Shown in pieces: positions 60,394-64,000 of a DNA stretch of 64,000 nucleotides; positions within the stretch are counted from its first letter, which is position 1, and each line of letters opens with the position of its first letter. The position numbers and the translations under genes are program-made. Location of the stretch: assembly GCA_030077755.1 (NCBI GenBank), contig JAQJZZ010000021.1, forward strand, positions 372,001 through 436,000, written 5' to 3'. A model generated the notes under the pieces. That model did not search any database. It saw nothing but the letters and a program-made list of their open reading frames with translations, and was not told where the DNA came from. The DNA is from Filosporella fistucella (taxonomy: Eukaryota > Ascomycota > Leotiomycetes > Helotiales).

Positions 60394-62358
60394 ATGAAGA
60401 TTTCGGTTATTTTTTCCGCTTTGGCTGTCACTGCCGGCCTGGCTGAAGCTGCCCAGCACTCTGGCAGAAGCTTGAGACATGTTGGGATGAAAGACAAGCC
60501 TCGCAAGCTCGGACGCCAAGATCCACAGGGACAGAAGCAGACAAGAGATGATTCGTACCCATACTTGACGAATACTACATCCAGTAAGTCTTTGTCCAGC
60601 TTCAGAATTATAGCTCATTCTTTGCAGAATACTCTGTCAATGGCAGCGCAATTCCTGATGTCGACTTCGACATTGGCGAGTCATATGCAGGGCTAATGCC
60701 CATCTCAAAGGCTGCGAATGAGACTAGAGAGCTTTATTTTTGGTTCTTCCCATCTACAAATCCCGATGCTAGCGAGGAGATCTTGATTTGGCTCAATGGA
60801 GGAGTAAGTTCTAGTCCATGTTTTTCTTCTTGTTGCTGATAAGTTACTGACCATCTGTAGCCAGGATGTTCTTCTCTTGAAGGTCTTCTGCAGGAGAATG
60901 GTCCTTTCATATGGCAATATGGCACATATAAGCCAGTCCCAAATCCTTATACATGGATAAACCTCACGAACGTTGTTTGGGTGGAACAGCCAGTCGGAAC
61001 GGGTTTCTCTCAGGGGACCCCAACAGCTACAAGCGAGACTGACGTTGCGGAACAATTTCTTGGTTTCTGGCAGAACTTCATGGACACTTTCGACTTGAAA
61101 GGCCGTAAAGTGTTTATTACTGGTGAATCCTGTAAGTCAAGAAATCACCTTTTTCTTTAAAGATATGCAGGAATTTTAATCGCTATTTTGTGCAACTACC
61201 TAGAAGACTCCGGCTGACATCAATGAAGATGCTGGATACTATGTGCCCTATATCGCGGATGCTATGCTGAACAAGAATGATACAGAGGTACACATAAACT
61301 CCTACTTTCCAAATTTGCAAGGCTGACTTCCCGAAGTACTTTAATCTTGAGGCAACCATGATATATGATCCTTCCACCTCCACCAATGCCATCCAAAACC
61401 AGATCCCAGCGGTGCAATTCGTCGATTATTGGTCTGGGCTAATGCCGTTTAATGACACCTTCCGAGCCTACATTCACAACATGTCCGATTCTTGCGGCTA
61501 TACCGATTTCATCAACAAATATCAGACCTATCCACCACCAGGACCACTGCCGGTACAACTTCCCGGGTCAGATGAAAATGGAAACCCAATTGACGGCTGC
61601 GATGTCTTTGATACCATCTATAACGAAGTATTTTATGTGAACCCATGCTGGGATGTTTATCAGGTTGCAACTACGTGCCCTATCCTTTGGGATGTACTCG
61701 GTTTCCCGGGGTCTATTCCGTATCTCCCCGAAGGAGGCGAAATCTACTTCAATCGAACAGACGTTCAGAAAGCCATTAATGCCCCAGTCGGCATCTGGGA
61801 AGAATGCTCAAGCATAGATGTGTTTATAAATGGTACGGACAACAGCCCTCCATCCGGTCTCAGTGTGCTCCCAGGTGTCATTGAACGAAGCAAGAGAACA
61901 ATCATTGGTCATGGGGCACTTGACATGGTCCTGATTTCCAATGGTACTCTCTTGATGATTCAGAATATGACTTGGGGCGGCGTTCAAGGATTTCAGAGCA
62001 GACCTACAGACCCATTCTATGTCCCTTATCATAATGACCCGAGCGAATCAACAATTGCTGCTGCTGGAGTATTTGGAACAACTCACACAGAGCGTGGACT
62101 TACATGGGTCAGCATTGATCTTTCAGGACACAGTAAGTTATGATTCTCCCTGATGCTAAGAGATGTTCTAATCATGCAATAGTGGTCCCTCAATATGCTC
62201 CTTCTGCAGCATATCGTCATCTGGAGTTCTTGCTTGGAAGAATTGACTCGCTTTCAAGCACGGTCCCATTCACCACAGATAATTTCCCTCAGCCAAACCT
62301 CACATTTGCTGAGTTAGGGAATGGGACTGCTCCACCAGCAAGGAGGTTCAGATTCTAG
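60394..62358 (+). CDS. Secreted serine carboxypeptidase (S10)
   Basis: Six exons (60394-60583, 60628-60803, 60861-61131, 61229-61287, 61337-62132, 62183-62358) give 555 residues. A signal peptide ([19 protein letters not shown]) and a basic prosegment lead to the S10 domain: [24 protein letters not shown], the nucleophile in FITGESYAGYY, the Asp in GHGALDMVL and the His in SGHMVPQYAP. The triad is complete, so it should cut C-terminal residues, in the vacuole or outside. Several Asn-linked glycosylation sites are present. The exon 3-4 join splits the Tyr right after the catalytic Ser. The next gene (minus strand) converges after about 240 nt. Confidence 0.95.
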
Positions 62359-62595
62359 AATTGTACGACACAGAGACTGTATATAGATTTCATTCCATGA
62401 ACATATTCACGAGAACGATCGCAAAATACATAAGTTTTACATTTACTTAGAGAGCGGACTAACGAAACGCCCGATGCCCATTCCCAGACTCCTCGCTCCC
62501 AATTGTTTGTACAAAGCTGTGTAGAGAACGTGTAAAGTCCGCTTCTCCATCATATACTCGCACTTTAGAATGCCAGCTGATCAATAACACGCAAA

Positions 62596-63330
62596 TCATC
62601 CACTCTTCCAGGCCTCGTGTCCAAACATCTTTTCCCTGTCTTTTCTCATGCCGTCCAGCACAGCGACCAACCCTCCATTTCTCAGTCGCTCCAGAACCAC
62701 ATTCATTCCCTCCTTGCTTTTACCCAATTGATTTTCTGTCTTGCGACTCGCGATCGCTTCGATACTTCGTTGGATGCCACTAGTGCTCCAAGCTGCGAGA
62801 AAACCTTTCTTTGGCTCTTCCTCTCCTTCCGCAGCCTCCCCTTTCCTGGTAGCTCTAGCTCTTAATCTGTCTCCCAGCCGACTTCGAAACATAACAGTGG
62901 TGACCACTCCTGTGGTCCCAGCACCGAGACTAAAATCATCGCCCTCATCCATTGGCACATGCCGTTTATACTCCTGTTTCTCTACCACACTCAGTATGCC
63001 CGTCCAATCCAGATTTTTGCTCTCTGTTTTCATCCATCCTTCCTTGACATCGATAGTGCTTGTTTCGAGGATGTAGCTTTCTGACCGTCCGCCGCTCACA
63101 TTCCCCAGCACACTTTTCGGCAGAAGTTTCAGGACAGCAGGCGGCAGACGCGACGACTTGCGGTGGATTCGTAAGGTATGTAGTCTGCCAGTAGCATCTA
63201 CGGTGCGTGAGATAACATCTGTAGAGAGAACGTGGGTGCTGTATGGATTTGGGTATCGCAGGAAGTAGGCGAGTGTAACGGCAGGAAAAGAGTAGTCGTA
63301 AGAGAAAGTTGACTCGTAGAATTTGACCAT
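62596..63330 (-). CDS. PRELI/MSF1-domain protein (Ups-family lipid transfer)
   Basis: A single exon of 244 residues. The first 175 or so form a PRELI/MSF1 domain: MVKFYESTFSYDYSFPAV, AYFLRYPNPYSTHVLSTD with VISRTVD, GRLHTLRI...SSRLPP and the later NLDWTGILSVVE block. Yeast Ups1/Ups2 use this fold with Mdm35 to move phosphatidic acid or phosphatidylserine across the mitochondrial intermembrane space. The opening motif resembles Ups1, but the phospholipid specificity cannot be told from sequence. An acidic insert and a Lys-rich C-terminal helix (about 180-244) extend it past the core. It is divergent from the TrpRS gene. Confidence 0.88.
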   Translation of the reverse strand: MVKFYESTFSYDYSFPAVTLAYFLRYPNPYSTHVLSTDVISRTVDATGRLHTLRIHRKSSRLPPAVLKLLPKSVLGNVSGGRSESYILETSTIDVKEGWMKTESKNLDWTGILSVVEKQEYKRHVPMDEGDDFSLGAGTTGVVTTVMFRSRLGDRLRARATRKGEAAEGEEEPKKGFLAAWSTSGIQRSIEAIASRKTENQLGKSKEGMNVVLERLRNGGLVAVLDGMRKDREKMFGHEAWKSG

Positions 63331-63773
63331 TATGGAAGATGCATTTGTAGACGATTGGAGGTGATGGGATTGAGGTTTGTGGCGAGGAGAGGGGAGGCAG
63401 AGTGATGATGGTGGTAGGTGTGAGGAGTTCCTGGGCGGAAAGCTACGGATTTGCTCGCCTGATTCTAGATCCCTGCCTTTGGGCTTTTTGTACCACTAAA
63501 CCTGATGCAGAAATCCGGGGTAAAGAGTACAGATTTCGTAGATGGCACGGGACGGTCCCTTAGGATAATGATAAAATTGAATAAAGTGAGAATACAATGG
63601 AGAAATGATTCCATATCGTCCAATATTTGATTCACGCAATTGCACTACTGTGCAGCCCGAATAGTTGCAATAAGAGTCATTTCTTCAAGCCTGCTGAACC
63701 CCTCGTTTAAATATTTATTCTGCCCATCCCACTTCAAAACAATCAACCCCTCCATATCACAGTCATTCTCAAG
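63331..63773. promoter_or_regulatory. Shared divergent promoter region, PRELI / TrpRS
   Basis: 443 nt between opposite starts. No clear core element apart from a C/T- and A-rich leader before the TrpRS ATG. Confidence 0.5.
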
Positions 63774-64000
63774 ATGACGGACCCAGCACCCTCTCTGCCT
63801 GCCACCCTGGCGACCGATGCACCGACCTCGAAGCAAACAGTCGATCCATGGAACGTAGCTGGAGAAATCGGCGCAGATGGCGTTGCAAAAGCGATCAATT
63901 ACTTGACGCTTATCGATGAGTTCGGGACCAAGAAGATCTTGGAAGAGGACTTGAAGAGATTCGAGAAGGTCACTGGGCATAAACCTCACCGTTTTATGCG
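63774..64000 (+). CDS. WRS1: Cytosolic tryptophanyl-tRNA synthetase, 5' end only
   Basis: About 75 residues before the right edge. They read VDPWNVAGEIG, then INYLTLIDEFGTKKI and FEKVTGHKPHRFMR, which is the N-terminal signature of eukaryotic cytosolic TrpRS, just before the expected RGIFFSHRD block. The enzyme charges tRNA-Trp with tryptophan. The ATG at 63774 is preceded by a purine-containing AAG context and no in-frame upstream ATG. The class I active-site motifs lie outside the window. Confidence 0.85.
   Translation, partial: MTDPAPSLPATLATDAPTSKQTVDPWNVAGEIGADGVAKAINYLTLIDEFGTKKILEEDLKRFEKVTGHKPHRFM

Overview
The window is filamentous ascomycete (Pezizomycotina) nuclear DNA. Genes lie on both strands, most with one to five short introns. 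Many introns are 44-60 nt with GTAAGT/GTATGT-type donors, a CTAAC-like branch site and a pyrimidine-AG acceptor. The gene set fits a mould: class III chitin synthase, a HET-domain protein, a DNMT5-type DNA methyltransferase, a UstYa/DUF3328 protein, and sedolisin and S10 secreted peptidases. A Leotiomycete is my guess, from general resemblance only. I see no transposase, CRISPR array, rRNA gene or convincing tRNA gene. I rebuilt exon structures by hand; in each multi-exon model the summed exon length keeps frame.

Layout. 1-4.4 kb (minus): 5' part of a DNMT5-like cytosine methyltransferase running off the left edge, then an acidic protein with SUMO-interaction-like motifs. 7.1-8.3 kb (plus): 2H phosphoesterase-like protein. 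10.6-11.3 kb (minus): ribosomal protein eL42. 12.8-14.9 kb (plus): cytochrome P450. 15.4-16.6 kb (plus): SAP-like membrane protein. 18.9-20.8 kb (minus): NRAMP metal transporter. 22.1-23.4 kb (plus): Na/Ca-exchanger-type transporter. 24.2-26.0 kb (plus): secreted carboxylesterase. 26.3-27.7 kb (minus): aspartic protease. 29.6-30.6 kb (minus): aminodeoxychorismate lyase. 31.7-32.5 kb (plus): DUF218 protein. 33.0-35.5 kb (plus): HET protein. 36.6-39.8 kb (minus): class III chitin synthase. 40.9-41.4 kb (minus): low-molecular-weight tyrosine phosphatase. 42.7-45.0 kb (plus): sedolisin. 45.5-47.8 kb (minus): SLY1. 49.3-53.2 kb (plus): TFIIS-N/RVxF/CCCH protein, probably a PNUTS/Ppn1 counterpart. 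53.9-55.8 kb (minus): gamma-glutamyltransferase family. 56.2-57.6 kb (plus): mitochondrial release factor 1. 57.8-58.7 kb (plus): UstYa-like protein. 60.4-62.4 kb (plus): S10 carboxypeptidase. 62.6-63.3 kb (minus): PRELI/MSF1 protein. 63.8 kb to the right edge (plus): start of cytosolic tryptophanyl-tRNA synthetase.

The genes are mostly unrelated housekeeping or lifestyle functions, not one pathway. A loose theme is protein breakdown (sedolisin, S10, A1, GGT). Several neighbours are divergent and probably share promoter regions (SLY1/PNUTS-like, GGT/MRF1, PRELI/TrpRS, NRAMP/exchanger, ADC lyase/DUF218). The most interesting loci are the HET protein with two membrane segments and a mitochondrial-looking N-terminus, the putative PNUTS protein, the DNMT5-like gene beside its acidic neighbour, the isolated UstYa-like gene, and the SAP-like membrane protein.
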